NCBI RefSeq assembly: GCF_000010665.1
Contig: NC_012796.1
Span: 4,736,001 to 4,800,000, forward strand
Reading direction: 5' to 3'
Length of the DNA: 64,000 nt
DNA from: Solidesulfovibrio magneticus RS-1
Lineage (GTDB): Bacteria > Desulfobacterota > Desulfovibrionia > Desulfovibrionales > Desulfovibrionaceae
Each line of letters opens with the position of its first letter. Position 1 is the stretch's first letter. The position numbers and the translations under genes were made by a program. Below are positions 30,790 to 39,549 of this stretch, one piece after another. Below the pieces are notes generated by a model. It made no database searches, had not been told where the DNA came from, and was given only the letters and a program-made list of their open reading frames with translations.

Positions 30790-31506
30790 ATGGCTGGTGG
30801 GTTGCCGCATCCGGTTCTGCTCGTCGACGAGGCCGCGAAGAGCGTTGGGCTGTATAAGCTCAACGACGTCTTCCACGCCCAGGTCATCGATTCCAACGTG
30901 ATTTACGCCTGGTTTGCCATGGTCCTGCTCATCATCCTGGGCACGCTGGCCACACGCAAACTGGCCATGGTTCCCAGCGGACTGCAGAACTTCTTCGAAG
31001 TTGTGGTCGGCGGCCTTGAGTCCTTCGTCGTCGAGAACATCGGCGAAAAAGGCCGCAAGGTGTATCCGTTCCTGTGCGCCCTGTTCCTGTTCATCATCAC
31101 CGGCAACCTCATCGGTCTGGTGCCGGGCCTTGATTCCCCGACCAACAACGTGAACACCAACGCCGCCATGGCCTTGACCGTGTTCGCCTACTACAATTTC
31201 TGGGGCATCCGCATGTGGGGCGCCGGCTACATCAAGCACTTCATGGGCCCCTTCTGGTGGCTCGTGCCGCTCATGCTGCCCATCGAAATCATCTCGCACC
31301 TGGCCCGGCCGCTTTCGCTCACGCTGCGTCTTTTCGGCAACATCCGCGGCGAGGAAATCGTTCTGGTCCTGCTTTTCGCCCTGGCTCCGGTGGTCGGCAC
31401 CTTCCCGATGTACTTCCTGTTCTCGCTGGCCGACTGCATCCAGGCCTTCGTGTTCTTCATGCTGGCCATGATCTACCTCAAGGGATCGCTGGACCACGCG
31501 CACTAG
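30790..31506 (+). CDS. atpB: ATP synthase F0 subunit a
   Basis: Subunit a forms the ion channel against the c-ring. The 238-residue product has about six membrane helices, and the essential arginine is in RPLSLTLRLFGNIRGEEIV near residue 180. The N-terminal HPVLLVDEAAKSVGLY is the short lead before the first helix. It has a KGGGG-like GGAGGCATAGGAC upstream. It follows the atpI-like gene and precedes atpE. Subunits b, delta, alpha, gamma, beta and epsilon are not in this window, so the F1 and stalk genes lie elsewhere, as in other Desulfovibrio. Confidence 0.95.
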   Translation: MAGGLPHPVLLVDEAAKSVGLYKLNDVFHAQVIDSNVIYAWFAMVLLIILGTLATRKLAMVPSGLQNFFEVVVGGLESFVVENIGEKGRKVYPFLCALFLFIITGNLIGLVPGLDSPTNNVNTNAAMALTVFAYYNFWGIRMWGAGYIKHFMGPFWWLVPLMLPIEIISHLARPLSLTLRLFGNIRGEEIVLVLLFALAPVVGTFPMYFLFSLADCIQAFVFFMLAMIYLKGSLDHAH

Positions 31507-31528
31507 GATTGGGGGAAATGGTCCTTAG

Positions 31529-31909
<381 letters not shown>

Positions 31910-31923
31910 TGACTGCATGATCG

Positions 31924-31958
31924 AAAGGAGGCCGGGAGCCCCGGCCTCCTTTTTTTTT
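31924..31958 (+). terminator. Terminator after atpE
   Basis: AAAGGAGGCCGG and CCGGCCTCCTTT flank a short GAGC loop, then eight T. It separates atpE from the downstream rex, so rex expression needs readthrough or its own promoter. Confidence 0.9.
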
Positions 31959-31991
31959 CCCAGCAACCTGCACGCGCAAACGAGTGACGCC

Positions 31992-32654
31992 TTGAAAAGC
32001 GAACACATCCCCAAGGCCACGATCAAACGGCTGGCCATGTACGTGCAAGTGCTCGAGACCCTCAAGCGCGAAGGCTCCCAAGTCGTCTCCTCCGAGCTTC
32101 TCGCCCGCACCTGCTCCGTCAATCCGTCCCAGATCCGCAAAGACCTCGCCTACTTCGGCGAATTCGGCGTCCGTGGCGTCGGCTACCACGTCCAGGACCT
32201 CATCTATTCCATCAAGCACTCCCTGGGCGTTGATCGCGTTTGGAAGTGCGCCCTGGTCGGCATCGGCAATCTGGGCAAGGCGCTGCTGCGCCATCAGGAT
32301 TTCAAATTTCGCGGCTTCGACATCGTCGGCGCTTTCGATTGCGACCCCTTCAAGATTGGTGAGGAAATCTCCGGCCTGGAAGTGGTCTGTACCCGCCGTC
32401 TCAAGGATGCGGTCAAGGAACTGGGCATCGAGATCGGCCTTATCACCACGCCGGTCAACCGGGCCCAGCGCGCCACGAATTTCCTCATCGAAGCCGGCGT
32501 CAAGGGCATCATCAACTACTCCCCGGCCATGCTCACCGTGCCGCCCGACGTGTACGTGGAATACGTCGATTTCTTCCACCATTTCTATTCCGTGGCCTTT
32601 TCCATCACTCTCGACCGCCATCAGGACCGCATGGGCGGCGACGAAGACGATTAG
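31992..32654 (+). CDS. rex: Redox-sensing transcriptional repressor Rex
   Basis: The 220-residue protein has the winged helix of Rex (IPKATIKRLAMYVQVLETLK, then LARTCSVNPSQIRKDLAYFG) and a Rossmann NAD(H) domain with GIGNLGKALL at residues about 90-100. Rex represses energy-metabolism genes when NADH is low relative to NAD+. A TTG at 31992 is the likely start; the frame upstream runs through the atpE terminator. In Desulfovibrio Rex is known to control sulfate-reduction and ATP synthase genes. A candidate Rex site lies at 30003 before atpZ. A terminator follows. Confidence 0.93.
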   Translation: MKSEHIPKATIKRLAMYVQVLETLKREGSQVVSSELLARTCSVNPSQIRKDLAYFGEFGVRGVGYHVQDLIYSIKHSLGVDRVWKCALVGIGNLGKALLRHQDFKFRGFDIVGAFDCDPFKIGEEISGLEVVCTRRLKDAVKELGIEIGLITTPVNRAQRATNFLIEAGVKGIINYSPAMLTVPPDVYVEYVDFFHHFYSVAFSITLDRHQDRMGGDEDD

Positions 32655-32689
32655 CCGCCCCGCTCCCGTGGCCCAGGCGGCTTGCAATT

Positions 32690-32715
32690 CCCGGCTTCGG
32701 CCGGGTTTCTTTTTT
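32690..32715 (+). terminator. Terminator after rex
   Basis: CCCGGC, TTCG, GCCGGG and TTTCTTTTTT form a compact intrinsic terminator 35 nt past the rex stop. Confidence 0.9.
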
Positions 32716-32743
32716 GCCCCCGGGTAAAATACAGCCCAATACC

Positions 32744-33460
32744 ATGCAACACCAGCCACCGCACATCCTCGGCAAAGGCGTTTTCAAGGCCGCCTTATCC
32801 CTGACGCTGCCCATCGCCATGGGCTATGTGCCTGTCGGCATGGCCTACGGCGTGCTGGCCGGCAAGGCGGGCTTGTCGGCGGTAAACGTCCTGCTCATGT
32901 CCGTGCTGGTCTATGCCGGTTCGGCCCAACTCGTGGCCGTGGGGCTTTTTGCGTCGGGTGCGGCCTTGGCCTCCATCGTGGCCACGACCTTTGCCGTCAA
33001 TTTGCGCCACGTGCTGTTTGCCGCCGCCATGTCGCCCTTGCTTCGCGGCTGGCGCAAGCGGGAGCTGGCCGCCTTTGCCTTTGAACTCACCGACGAGAGC
33101 TTTGCCCTCCACGCTGCCCGTTTCGGGCGCGGCGACCGGGACAAGGGACTCACCCTGACCATCAACGTCCTGGCCCAGGCTTCCTGGGTCGGCGGCACGG
33201 CCCTTGGCCTGCTTGTCGGCGACGTCATGGGCGATGGCCGGGCCTTTGCCCTGGATTTCGCCTTGCCGGGCATGTTTCTGGCCTTGCTGGCCGGCCAGTT
33301 GGCCGGACCATCCCAGGTGGCGGCAGCCGTGGCCGGAGCAGGGTTGTCCCTGGGCGCGGCGGCTCTGGGCATCACCGGCTACGGCGCGTTGGCGGCCGGG
33401 CTGGCCGGCGCGGCTTGCGGCTTTGGAGTGGAAAAATGGATGATGCGAAAGCCTGTCTGA
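32744..33460 (+). CDS. azlC: AzlC-type branched-chain amino acid exporter subunit
   Basis: The 238-residue membrane protein matches AzlC: FKAALSLTLPIAMGYVPVGM near the start, then VLVYAGSAQLVAVGLFASGA and VATTFAVNLRHVLFAAAMSP. AzlC and AzlD form an exporter for branched-chain or related amino acids. The ATG at 32744 is used; a TTG at 32714 inside the rex terminator is less likely. It overlaps azlD by 25 nt, so the two are one unit. Confidence 0.9.
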   Translation: MQHQPPHILGKGVFKAALSLTLPIAMGYVPVGMAYGVLAGKAGLSAVNVLLMSVLVYAGSAQLVAVGLFASGAALASIVATTFAVNLRHVLFAAAMSPLLRGWRKRELAAFAFELTDESFALHAARFGRGDRDKGLTLTINVLAQASWVGGTALGLLVGDVMGDGRAFALDFALPGMFLALLAGQLAGPSQVAAAVAGAGLSLGAAALGITGYGALAAGLAGAACGFGVEKWMMRKPV

Positions 33461-33762
33461 CCATCGTGGCCATGGCCGGGGTGACCTACCTCACCCGAAG
33501 CGCGCCGCTGCTGGCCTTGGCCGGCCGGACGCTCTCGCCCTGGGCCATCCGGCTTCTGGCCCATGTGCCGGCGTCGGTGCTGGCCGCCCTGGTCGCGCCG
33601 GCCTTACTGCGCCCGGACGGCCGGTTCGACGTGGGCCTTGGCAACGTCGTCTTGTGGGCAGGGCTGGCCGCGTTTGCCCTGGCTGTGCGCACCCGCGGCT
33701 TCTTCGGCCCGGTGGCCCTGGGCATGGGGATCGTGGCGGCCGCGCGCTATTTTCTCGGCTAA
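33436..33762 (+). CDS. azlD: AzlD-type branched-chain amino acid exporter subunit
   Basis: The 108-residue protein has the family's AGVTYLTRSAPLLALAGRTL and four short membrane helices, ending GPVALGMGIVAAARYFLG. The ATG at 33436 has GGAGTGGAAAA upstream and overlaps the azlC end by 25 nt. The 270 bp from 33763 to 34038, toward the next gene, have no frame that I can support. Confidence 0.9.
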   Translation: MDDAKACLTIVAMAGVTYLTRSAPLLALAGRTLSPWAIRLLAHVPASVLAALVAPALLRPDGRFDVGLGNVVLWAGLAAFALAVRTRGFFGPVALGMGIVAAARYFLG

Positions 33763-34038
33763 AGGCCCACGGGCCAAGTCAGAACTACACCTGATCCATC
33801 TGGTCCAAGGGCGTGCCCCGCGGTTTCACCGCCACAAAGGGTGACGCCGATGACGATGCTTTTCAGCTGTTCTCGCCAGCCGTACCGTCCGCGCCAGCGA
33901 CCGGCGGTTTCCGGCCCGCTCTTCCTGCATCGCGGCCTTGGCTCGCATGTACAAGGCCAAACGCGATTTCGGCTACGCGCTCCCTGATTCATGGCCACTC
34001 ACCAGACCTGGCCTGGCCACGCTTTCCATTGATGCTGT

Positions 34039-36525
34039 CTAGGAAACCGTTTCGCGATGGCCGACAAGGCGATAGCGGGTGGACGGGCCTTTGCCTTCCT
34101 TGACCACGATGCCCCGGGACACGAGATCCTGGAGATCGTGCTGGGCGGTGCGTTGGGGCACGTCGCTGCCGCCGGCGTCCTGGTAGTCCTTGCGCGAAAA
34201 ATTCGGCCGATCAAGCAGTTCGCGCAGGGCTTTGCGCTGTCGTTGGGACAAAGGCGCGTCAAGAACGTGGGGTTCCTGGGGCGTTTCGGGCTGGGGCGAA
34301 AACGTCCCTTGGGCCGGGAGCTCGCCGGGCATGGCGTCCTCGAAATGGATGTCCTCGGCCAGGATGAGTTCCCGTTCGGCCAGGGCGGCCGCCCGGATGA
34401 TGCAGTTCTTGAGCTCTCGCACATTGCCCGGCCAGGCATGGTGCAGGAGCTTGTCCAGGGCGCCGCGCGAGAGGGACAGTTCGCCCTTGCCCATGCGTCG
34501 GCTGGCCAGCTTGAGGAAATAGCCGGCCAGGACCGGAATGTCGTCCTGCCGGTCGCGCAGTGCCGGCGTGTTCACCGCCAGCACTTGGAGTCTGTAAAAG
34601 AGATCTTCCCGGAATTCGCCCGAGGCCACCAGATCCTTGAGATTGACATTGGTGGCGGCGATGACCCGGGCGTCGAAAGCCTGTTCCTCGTCGCTGCCCA
34701 GGGGGCTGATGCGCCGCACCGACAAGGCGCGAAGCAGGGCCTGCTGGACGCGCGGCGAGGCATTGCCGATCTCGTCCAAGAGCAAGGTGCCGCCGTCGGC
34801 GGCCAGGAAAGCGCCCTTGCGGTCGCTCTTGGCTTCGGAAAAAGCCCCTTTGACGTGCCCGAAAAGGGCGTCCATGAGCAGGTTTTCATCCAGCGCGCCG
34901 CAGTTGATGGAGATAAAGGGCATGTCCTTGCGGCGGCTCAGGCGGTGGATGGCCTCGGCGGTCAGCTCCTTGCCGGTGCCGGTTTCGCCGATAATGAGCA
35001 CGTCGGCATCGGTGGCGGCAATTTTTTGTATGCGGGAGAGCAAGTTATCCATGGCCGGGCTGTGCCCGACCAGATCTTCCAACGCTTCGTCCCGCAAAAC
35101 CTGGCGCGATGCTGGCGCGATCAGTTGGACGCGTTCCCGATCGCGCACCGAGCGTAACCGCTCATCGCGCACCTTGATTTCCATCTCCTTGGACAGCAAG
35201 GCGGCCACCAAGCGGTTGATGGCGCGCTTGAGGGTGGCCGTATCCAGGTCGCTGTCGGGCAGGTCGATCTCATGGAGCCGGCCTTCCAGGCGCATGGACC
35301 GGACCTCGTCGGCCAGACGCAGGATGGGCTTGGTGATGACCCGGGCCAGGATGATGATGCCGCCGGCCATGGCCAGGACCGCGCCCAAAGTGGTGACGAA
35401 AAGGATGTTGAACTGGCCGAACTCGGCCGCCCGGGGGAGCAGGCTGCGATCAATGTAGACAACGCCGCCCACGATCTCGGCGTCTTCCCCGCCAAGGCCC
35501 CGGAAACGCACCGGCGCATAGCCGATGAAGTCGTCGCTGCTGGCGATCTTGGACGGGCCGAAATCGGCTTCGCCGCGTTCCAGGCCGGATTGGCCCTGCT
35601 GGATGCCCGTCACCATGCGCCAGAAAGTCTCATGGCGGGGGCCAGGGCGAAACGCGCCGTCATAGCCGGGCTTGCCGTGGTCGCCGGACAACCCGGACTT
35701 GGCTGTCTCCACGGAAAGCTCCCGGACCGGATCGTCCAGGGTCTCGGACTGAAACAGGATCCAGCCCCGCTCGTCGCAAAAAAAACTCAGCCGATTCTCG
35801 GCTGTGCGGTTAAAACCCGCCAGCGGCGAACGCGGCGAGTTGTACAGCGAGAGAACATTACGCAATTGCCTAACATCTATAGATAAAACAAGAAAACCGG
35901 CGACTCGGCCATCCTCTTCGACCACCGGCGAGGTCAGCCGCAGCAAGGCCAGATCTCGCTGGCGGGGTTTACTGCCAAAACCGGTGGGCGGATAATAGAC
36001 TTCCACCAATTCCGACAAGGACACATGGCCGCGCTTGAGGTCGATGGCCTTGCGCGAGACCACCAGCGGGCTGTTCTTGGCCTGCTGGACCACCTCGGGG
36101 GGAACCTCCTCCACCCGCTCCCCGCTTTTAATAAACACGTACTGGTTGTCCGGTCCGTCGCCGACATAAGCGGCCTCGGCATAGAGCTGGCCTCGGGCGG
36201 CGGCCGAGGCTTCCATGAAGTGGCGCAGCCGTTCCCGGGTCATGGCACGATAGCTCATGGCCACGATGTCTTCCCGGCAGCCTTCAAGAAGCGTCTCGAT
36301 TTCGTGGGCCTGGGCCAGGGTCATGGTCAGGGTCGTGCGGCCCAGGGCCATATCGATGTACCGGTTGGAGAAGACGTTGAGCACAAGGCCCGTGGCGGCC
36401 AGGACCACGACCACAGGAGGGATGAGGAAGACCAGCAGTTTCTTGCGGATGCTCCAGTCGGACAGGCCTTTGAGATAGGCCTCCGAGGGGCCGGCGCCGC
36501 TGGGGCGGCGAAACAGGCTCAGCAT
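34039..36525 (-). CDS. Membrane-anchored sigma-54 activator with sensor, HAMP, AAA+ and winged-helix domains
   Basis: The 828-residue protein joins a receptor to a sigma-54 activator. One span near residues 29-50 and another near 375-400 enclose a Cache-like periplasmic sensor; a HAMP-like segment follows. The AAA+ domain has Walker A GETGTGKE, GTLLLDEIG (Walker B) and AWPGNVRELKN. The sigma-54 contact loop is GAFSEA (around residue 560), not the usual GAFTGA. The C-terminus is not the usual Fis helix but a winged helix (LSQRQRKALRELLDRPNFSR). It is divergent from the usp-tauE operon, which has a sigma-54 promoter, so it probably controls that operon. Confidence 0.88.
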   Translation of the reverse strand: MLSLFRRPSGAGPSEAYLKGLSDWSIRKKLLVFLIPPVVVVLAATGLVLNVFSNRYIDMALGRTTLTMTLAQAHEIETLLEGCREDIVAMSYRAMTRERLRHFMEASAAARGQLYAEAAYVGDGPDNQYVFIKSGERVEEVPPEVVQQAKNSPLVVSRKAIDLKRGHVSLSELVEVYYPPTGFGSKPRQRDLALLRLTSPVVEEDGRVAGFLVLSIDVRQLRNVLSLYNSPRSPLAGFNRTAENRLSFFCDERGWILFQSETLDDPVRELSVETAKSGLSGDHGKPGYDGAFRPGPRHETFWRMVTGIQQGQSGLERGEADFGPSKIASSDDFIGYAPVRFRGLGGEDAEIVGGVVYIDRSLLPRAAEFGQFNILFVTTLGAVLAMAGGIIILARVITKPILRLADEVRSMRLEGRLHEIDLPDSDLDTATLKRAINRLVAALLSKEMEIKVRDERLRSVRDRERVQLIAPASRQVLRDEALEDLVGHSPAMDNLLSRIQKIAATDADVLIIGETGTGKELTAEAIHRLSRRKDMPFISINCGALDENLLMDALFGHVKGAFSEAKSDRKGAFLAADGGTLLLDEIGNASPRVQQALLRALSVRRISPLGSDEEQAFDARVIAATNVNLKDLVASGEFREDLFYRLQVLAVNTPALRDRQDDIPVLAGYFLKLASRRMGKGELSLSRGALDKLLHHAWPGNVRELKNCIIRAAALAERELILAEDIHFEDAMPGELPAQGTFSPQPETPQEPHVLDAPLSQRQRKALRELLDRPNFSRKDYQDAGGSDVPQRTAQHDLQDLVSRGIVVKEGKGPSTRYRLVGHRETVS

Positions 36526-36550
36526 GGGACCTCCTGACCAACCGGAGACG

Positions 36551-36597
36551 TTGCGCGTTTTGCGCGATCAGCATTTTCTTGCGCTATGAATACGCAA
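36551..36597 (+). promoter_or_regulatory. Putative upstream activator sites for the sigma-54 regulator
   Basis: Two TTGCG-rich sites are visible: TTGCGCGTTTTGCGCGA at 36551-36567 and the palindromic TTGCGCTATGAATACGCAA at 36579-36597. They lie about 75-120 bp upstream of the sigma-54 promoter at 36672, as enhancers do. Confidence 0.6.
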
Positions 36598-36671
36598 AAA
36601 TAGCGCCGTCTCGTCAAGCGCTTTTTTTCACGAAAAAACTTTATACAAAAATTTCAATTAGATAATCACGC

Positions 36672-36687
36672 CGGCACACCCCTTGCT
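36672..36687 (+). promoter_or_regulatory. Sigma-54 (-24/-12) promoter of the usp-tauE operon
   Basis: CGGCACACCCCTTGCT has the GG of the -24 and GC of the -12 elements exactly 10 bp apart, matching consensus TGGCAC-N5-TTGC except for the first base. It lies 60 nt before the usp start and next to a divergent sigma-54 activator gene. Confidence 0.8.
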
Positions 36688-36747
36688 TTAAACCAGCGCG
36701 AAAACAACGCGGCCAAGGTCGCCCGAAACAGGCAAGGAGGTGTTCCC

Positions 36748-37164
36748 ATGAAGATGCTCGTCGCTCTCGATCAGTCCCCCTACGCAGTGACCGTTCTGGA
36801 AAAAGCCATCGCCCTGGCCAAGCTCGAAGGAGCCACGCTGTCCATCATGACCGTGGCCGAAGATTTCATGGACCTCGGCGACTACATCGACGTCAATTCC
36901 ATTACCGACAAAGTGTTCGCCGCCACCAAGGTCGCTGCCCAGGATTACGGCAAGGTCGCCAAGGCTGCCGGCATCGACGCCGAAGTCATCGTGGAACAGG
37001 GCGTCTCGCCGGCCGATCTCATCATCGCTCATGCCAAGAACAAGGGCATCGACATGATCATCATGGGGCATCAGGGGAGAAAAGGCGTGGCGCAGTATCT
37101 GATCGGCTCGGTTGCCACCAAGATCGTGCGCCACGCTCCGTGTTCGGTTCTCGTCGTCCGTTAA
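36748..37164 (+). CDS. Universal stress protein, UspA family
   Basis: The 138-residue protein has the Usp alpha/beta fold, with KMLVALDQSPYAVTVLEKA at the start and the ATP-binding type GHQGRKGVAQYLIGSVATKI near residue 110, then HAPCSVLVVR at the end. CAAGGAGGTGTTCCC precedes the ATG. It is the first gene of the operon with the membrane protein and TauE-type transporter, behind the sigma-54 promoter. It may sense ATP or stress for the transporter, but this is inference. Confidence 0.9.
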   Translation: MKMLVALDQSPYAVTVLEKAIALAKLEGATLSIMTVAEDFMDLGDYIDVNSITDKVFAATKVAAQDYGKVAKAAGIDAEVIVEQGVSPADLIIAHAKNKGIDMIIMGHQGRKGVAQYLIGSVATKIVRHAPCSVLVVR

Positions 37165-37184
37165 CTTTTTGGAGGGGAAACAGC

Positions 37185-37481
37185 ATGTTCACGAAAGGCA
37201 AGGCTTTACTGGCAATGTTCGTCACCGGCCTGCTTCTGGCTCCGACCATGGCCTTTGCCGCCGGCGGCGGCGGCGCGCCCATCGTCATGGTGGCCGACAC
37301 CCGCAAGCTGACCGGCATCATGGCCTGGTGGGCCAATCTCTATAACGAGTCCCACCTCTACTTCACCATTCTGACCGTCATTCTCATTCCGGTCATCGGC
37401 GTGATCTTCGGCGTGTTGGCCGACATCATCATGCACTTCATCGGGATCGACCTGAAGTCCCGCGACCTGGCCGAACACTAA
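37185..37481 (+). CDS. Small two-span membrane protein of the usp-tauE operon
   Basis: The 98-residue protein has a signal-like first segment (KALLAMFVTGLLLAPTMAFA), a middle with AWWANLYNESHLYFTILTVI, and a second span (LIPVIGVIFGVLADIIMHFI). GGAGGGGAAACAGC precedes the ATG. It lies between usp and the tauE-type gene, with 33 nt to the latter. No family is recognised, but in sulfate reducers a similar small protein often precedes DUF81/TauE genes. Confidence 0.7.
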   Translation: MFTKGKALLAMFVTGLLLAPTMAFAAGGGGAPIVMVADTRKLTGIMAWWANLYNESHLYFTILTVILIPVIGVIFGVLADIIMHFIGIDLKSRDLAEH

Positions 37482-37514
37482 ACCGAAACGCCTGACTGAC
37501 AGAAGGAGAACACC

Positions 37515-38570
37515 ATGGAATGGCTTTATATCCTGATGCCCATCGCGGGCGTGAAAATCTTCTGGCCCGGCCTTATCATCCTCGGCATCGGCGTCGGCGT
37601 CATCGGCGGCTTCTTCGGCATGGGCGGCGCCTGGATGGTTACCCCGGGCCTGAACATCCTCGGCTTCCCCATGGCTTTCGCCATCGGCACCGACATTGCC
37701 CACATGGCCGGCAAATCGCTCATTTCCACCATGCGCCACGGCAAGTTCGGCAACGTCGACTATAAGCTGGGCCTGATCATGCTGGTCGGAACCGTGGTCG
37801 GCTTCGAAGTCGGCGCGCAAATGATCATGTGGCTGGAGCGCATCGGCAAGGTCGACATGGTCGTGCGCTGGATCTACCTCGGCCTGCTGGCCTTCATCAC
37901 CTGGATGGTCTTCACCGACATCGCCCGCCGCAAGGCCAAGGACCGCGCCGCCATCGCCGCCGGCAAGGAAGTGGACAAGAACGCCACGGGCCTTGAGTGG
38001 CACAAGACCCTGCACAAGATCAAGATTCCCCCCATGGTCAACCTGAGCGTGGCCGGCATCTACTGCTCCGCCTGGCTGCCCATCGGCGTCAGCTTCTTCA
38101 CCGGCTGGCTGGCCGGCATCCTGGGCATCGGCGGCGGACTTATCCGCATGCCCGCCCTGATCTACCTCGTTGGCTGCCCGACCCACGTCGCCGTCGGCAC
38201 CGACCTCTTCGAAGTCGCCATCTCCGGCCTCTACGGCGCCGCCTCCTACACCTACAAGGGCCGCACCGAACTCGTGGCCGCCATCATCATGCTCATCGGC
38301 GCAGCCATGGGCGCCCAGGTCGGCGCGGTGGCCACCAAGTACATCAAGGGCTACGGCATCCGCATCGCCTTCGGCCTGGCCGTCATCGGCTGCGCCATCT
38401 CGGTGTTCTTAAAGCTCTTGCCGGTCTACATTCCCTCCATCAACCAGATCTGCGACATCATCGCCACCTACATGATCCTTGGCCTGGTCTCGGCGCTGGC
38501 TCTCTACATCACCATCAGGATGGTCCAGGGCGCCAAGAACGAAATCGCCGCGAAGAAGGCCAAGGCCTAG
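37515..38570 (+). CDS. TauE/SafE (DUF81) family membrane transporter
   Basis: The 351-residue protein has two DUF81 halves, each with a glycine-rich motif: GVGVIGGFFGMGGAWMVTPG and LAGILGIGGGLIRMPALIYL, followed by CPTHVAVGTDLFEVA. TauE/SafE proteins are thought to export sulfite or organosulfonates. In a sulfate reducer this operon could clear sulfite or related sulfur species, but the substrate is not shown by the sequence. It follows the small membrane protein and precedes a DUF4881 lipoprotein. Confidence 0.88.
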   Translation: MEWLYILMPIAGVKIFWPGLIILGIGVGVIGGFFGMGGAWMVTPGLNILGFPMAFAIGTDIAHMAGKSLISTMRHGKFGNVDYKLGLIMLVGTVVGFEVGAQMIMWLERIGKVDMVVRWIYLGLLAFITWMVFTDIARRKAKDRAAIAAGKEVDKNATGLEWHKTLHKIKIPPMVNLSVAGIYCSAWLPIGVSFFTGWLAGILGIGGGLIRMPALIYLVGCPTHVAVGTDLFEVAISGLYGAASYTYKGRTELVAAIIMLIGAAMGAQVGAVATKYIKGYGIRIAFGLAVIGCAISVFLKLLPVYIPSINQICDIIATYMILGLVSALALYITIRMVQGAKNEIAAKKAKA

Positions 38571-38602
38571 GCCGCGCAACAGCCAAAGGAAAGGAGAACG
38601 CC

Positions 38603-39211
38603 ATGCGAAACATGCTCAAGAATATGCTGCTGGCCGCCCTGCCCGTCGTCTTCCTGGCCGGCTGCGTGGATTACGGCAAGGTTGACCAGGGCCGCACCGT
38701 GGCCGTGGACAAGGACAAAAAGACCGTCACCTTCATCCGCGACAAGGCCAATGACTGGCAAAAGCCCGACTACACCTATCTGCCGGCCCTGACCTACAGC
38801 TTCCCCGTCGACCCGGCGGAAATGGGCGAGACCCCCAAGGCCGGCCTGCGCATGAAGCTGGACGCCGAAAAGGCCCAGGTCGTGCTGTACGATCCCAAGA
38901 AGCAGAACTTCGAGACCATTCCCATCCAGATCGTGGACAAGCAGGAAGGCATCGACGGCAAGCACCCGCTGGTGTACGACGCCGCCGCCGACAAGGCCAA
39001 GCAGTTCCCGGCCCTGGACAAGGACAAGAAGACCGTGTCCATCTACTCCGGCCGCCAGAAGCTGCTCGTCACCTTCCTCGTGCCCGAACAGTACGAGTCC
39101 CTGCCCGCCGCCGCCTGGGATTCCGGCGACGAAGTGCGGGTCTACTACAAGGAAGACGGCAAGGCCCTGCGCCTGATGAACGTCACCAAGACCAACATCT
39201 TCAAGAAGTAA
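38603..39211 (+). CDS. DUF4881-type lipoprotein
   Basis: AAGGAGAACGCC precedes the ATG at 38603, giving 202 residues. The signal ends in FLAGC, a lipobox with the Cys at residue 21. The mature part (DQGRTVAVDKDKKTVTFIRD, then KPDYTYLPALTYSFPVDPAE and YDPKKQNFETIPIQIVDKQE) fits DUF4881, which I recall from Desulfovibrio. Function unknown. It is the last or second-last gene of the usp-tauE operon. Confidence 0.8.
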   Translation: MRNMLKNMLLAALPVVFLAGCVDYGKVDQGRTVAVDKDKKTVTFIRDKANDWQKPDYTYLPALTYSFPVDPAEMGETPKAGLRMKLDAEKAQVVLYDPKKQNFETIPIQIVDKQEGIDGKHPLVYDAAADKAKQFPALDKDKKTVSIYSGRQKLLVTFLVPEQYESLPAAAWDSGDEVRVYYKEDGKALRLMNVTKTNIFKK

Positions 39212-39291
39212 CGCAGCGTAACCCCACACCCCGCCCAAGCCTCCCCGGCCCGGCCCTCCCTGGGCCGGGGAGGCCCTTCAAAGGAGCCGCC

Positions 39292-39549
39292 ATGTTCTTC
39301 CGCAACGACGACGAAAGCCGCGCCCCGGAACTCAACAGCCGCCAGCGCACCGCCGTCATCCTCATGGATGTGGCCGTACTTGCCGAAGTCACCCTTTCCG
39401 TTTACCTTGCCTCCAAGCAACCGGACGAATTCACGCCGGTGTTCATGAAGGCGTTTTTCTCCATGCTCCTCCCGACCCTGGCCCTTGGCATCTACGCCAT
39501 CCGTCGCTACCGCGACCGCCCCGTTCCCGACGCCGGAGTCCAGGCGTGA
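39292..39549 (+). CDS. Small membrane protein
   Basis: The 85-residue protein has a soluble basic start (NDDESRAPELNSRQRTA), one span near residues 20-40 (VILMDVAVLAEVTLSVYLA), then FMKAFFSMLLPTLALGIYAI. AAAGGAGCCGCC precedes the ATG. It overlaps the next gene by 4 nt (GTGA), so the pair is coupled. Not recognised. Confidence 0.65.
   Translation: MFFRNDDESRAPELNSRQRTAVILMDVAVLAEVTLSVYLASKQPDEFTPVFMKAFFSMLLPTLALGIYAIRRYRDRPVPDAGVQA

Noticed and set aside
33759-33998. 79-codon leftward frame between azlD and the sigma-54 activator
   Set aside because: No ribosome binding site, no family, and odd composition; it seems to be a chance frame.
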